From Acidobacteriota bacterium (GTDB lineage: Bacteria; Acidobacteriota; Terriglobia; Terriglobales; Acidobacteriaceae): a stretch of 13,123 nucleotides of DNA. Shown here piece by piece: positions 11,877-13,123 of the stretch. Positions within the stretch are counted from its first letter, which is position 1. The number at the start of each line of letters is the position of its first letter. The stretch is from contig JANXQR010000460.1 of NCBI GenBank assembly GCA_025353435.1, forward strand, positions 1 through 13,123, read 5' to 3'. The position numbers were made by a program, and so were the translations under genes. The notes under the pieces were generated by a model. It was not told the origin of the DNA. It searched no databases and saw only the letters and a list, made by a program, of their open reading frames with translations.

Positions 11877-13123
11877 TTATGGCTTCTTTTCCAGCACTAA
11901 AAGTCGCTGGCGTGCTTGCCATTCCTGATCAGGAAACTTGCCTGCTGCGGCGTCTAGGAAGTGATGATAATAGGTAATCGCCGCTGGTCGATCTCGTAAC
12001 ATATCATAGGATGTTGCCCAGAGGAAATAAGTAGATGGGTTCTCCGGAAGTATCTTTGACCGCACGGTAAGGGCGTGTAGTGCAACTGAAGGTTGCTCGG
12101 TCTTTGACGCTGCAAACGCCAATCCGCTCCAGCCGTCACCATCCTTCGGGTCGAGTTCCGTCGCCTTTGCAAAAGCCCGAAATGCGTCGGAATACTTGAG
12201 TTGACGAATTAGATTCTCCCCGTGGGAGATGAGCAGGCCGGGGTCGCTGGGGTGCGCGGCGAGCAACTCTGCGTAGTAATGATCCGAGCCGGATGCATCC
12301 CCCGCCTCCTCCAGCACTTCTGCCAACATGCGGGTTACATTCTCGTCCTTTGGATGGGCTTCGTGCAGTTTCTCCAGCAGAGGCAGAGCCTCCGCTTTGT
12401 CTTGCGCCGCAAGTACAGTTGCCAGCTCCGCTGTAAGCGTTGGATCGTCAGGAAGTTTCTCGAGGGCCCCTCTCAGGAGCGTTTCCGCTTCGGGATATTG
12501 CTTGCGAGCGATCAGCACATGTCCGAGCCCCGCATTCGCTTCGGCGTTGTTTGCGTATTTGGCCAGCACTCGCCGGTAAGCTGCTTCGGCCGCGTCCAGC
12601 TGCTTCGTGGCCTCCGCCAGTTCTGCAGCCAGAAGCGTGTCGTGAGGTGTTTCGGGAGAAAGCTTGAGTGCTTCGAGAAGGTCGTTCGAGGCAGCAGCAG
12701 GGTCCTTGGCGCGATCAATCTGCGCCAGGGCCCGCCAAGCCCGTGCCTTCACTGCTGGCCCGGCATCCTCTGGATCGAGCGCAGTTGCAGCTTCCAGTTC
12801 GGGCCGCGCCTCATCCAGCTTGCCCTGACGCGCGAGCACCAGTCCCAACGAAATTTGGGATTCGAAGCTCTTTGGGTCGGCCTTGACGGCGCGACGATAG
12901 AATTCGGCGGAATCATCGAGCTTGTTCTGGGCGTCAGCGGTGTAGCCGGCATCGAACAGGGCTCGTGCGTCGTCTGGGTGCGCAGTCAACCAACTTGCCA
13001 GTTTTGCCTCGGCCGCCTTCCATTCCGACTTGGCGATGAGTCCTTCCGCCTCTGCCACAGATTGTGATGGGGCTTGCGGAACGTCGGACTGTGCATTGCC
13101 GGCAATGGTGAATGCCAGCAACA
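11877..13123 (-). CDS. Exported tetratricopeptide-repeat protein (N-terminus cut by the window edge)
   Basis: At least 414 residues are present, almost all TPR helices. The visible start, LLAFTIAGNAQSDVP, is the end of a signal peptide with a likely cut after GNA. The first codon that could begin it (TTG at 13119-13121) is two bases from the edge, so the true start lies outside the window. About ten 34-residue units follow. Examples are ARALFDAGYTADAQNKLDD, SFESQISLGLVLARQGKLDE, NAEANAGLGHVLIARKQYPE and DGDGWSGLAFAASKTEQPS, with the Ala-20 and Pro-32 (DP, HP or LP) landmarks. The C-terminus WQARQRLLVLEKK is a capping helix. TPR proteins act as scaffolds for other proteins; the partner is unknown. 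An envelope location is likely. The next gene on this strand is 256 bases on. Confidence 0.9.
   Translation of the reverse strand, partial: LLAFTIAGNAQSDVPQAPSQSVAEAEGLIAKSEWKAAEAKLASWLTAHPDDARALFDAGYTADAQNKLDDSAEFYRRAVKADPKSFESQISLGLVLARQGKLDEARPELEAATALDPEDAGPAVKARAWRALAQIDRAKDPAAASNDLLEALKLSPETPHDTLLAAELAEATKQLDAAEAAYRRVLAKYANNAEANAGLGHVLIARKQYPEAETLLRGALEKLPDDPTLTAELATVLAAQDKAEALPLLEKLHEAHPKDENVTRMLAEVLEEAGDASGSDHYYAELLAAHPSDPGLLISHGENLIRQLKYSDAFRAFAKATELDPKDGDGWSGLAFAASKTEQPSVALHALTVRSKILPENPSTYFLWATSYDMLRDRPAAITYYHHFLDAAAGKFPDQEWQARQRLLVLEKKP

Noticed and set aside
12222..13067. A 281-codon plus-strand frame opposite the TPR gene
   Set aside because: The minus-strand frame shows clear TPR periodicity; the opposite frame is Cys/Arg/Phe-rich and has no start signal.
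1..13123. Mobile elements, CRISPR arrays, tRNA or rRNA genes, phage or biosynthetic clusters
   Set aside because: No transposase or integrase motifs, spaced direct repeats, cloverleaf segments or rRNA-like stretches were seen. The gaps are too short and the genes are mostly housekeeping or envelope types.

Overview
The window is a stretch of G+C-rich bacterial chromosome. Housekeeping genes sit beside secreted proteins of unknown function. The gene style suggests a Gram-negative soil bacterium, most likely an acidobacterium (class Terriglobia): a tandem-GAF SpoIIE-type phosphatase next to a class II aroA, an unusual Lgt, a FitAB-type toxin-antitoxin pair, and exported TPR and helical proteins. 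This assignment is an inference from family resemblance; no rRNA or other marker lies in the window.

Layout. 44-1564 (+): exported protein with one four-cysteine repeat, a Pro/Ala/Ser linker and a large unrecognised C-terminal part. 1619-6814 (-): a run read hpt, a small NTF2/SnoaL-fold gene, deoC, a GAF-GAF-PP2C phosphatase, and aroA. The hpt/NTF2 pair is tightly spaced. deoC has its own promoter-like site. 6921-7709 (+): lgt, divergent from hpt. 7718-8394 (-): toxin-antitoxin pair, ending only 8 bases from the lgt stop. 8645-9613 (+): exported alpha/beta hydrolase. 9730-11620 (-): SprT-like zinc protease, a probable lipoprotein and a small exported helical protein. 11877-13123 (-): exported TPR protein that runs off the window edge.

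How the genes fit together. hpt and deoC belong to purine and deoxynucleoside salvage. aroA belongs to the shikimate pathway. Lgt lipidates preprolipoproteins, and the window itself encodes at least one candidate substrate (10488-11024). The phosphatase is a sensor and regulator with no anti-sigma or anti-anti-sigma partner in view. The right-hand minus-strand genes look like a cell-envelope group, but no shared function can be proven from sequence.

I saw no rRNA, tRNA, CRISPR array, insertion sequence, prophage or integron. No gap between genes exceeds about 260 bases. The window does not show a clear new multigene system. The best leads are an apparent internal duplication in the SprT-like protease, a divergent Lgt active-site region, the unclassified secreted protein at the left end, and several dyad symmetries placed in regulatory positions.
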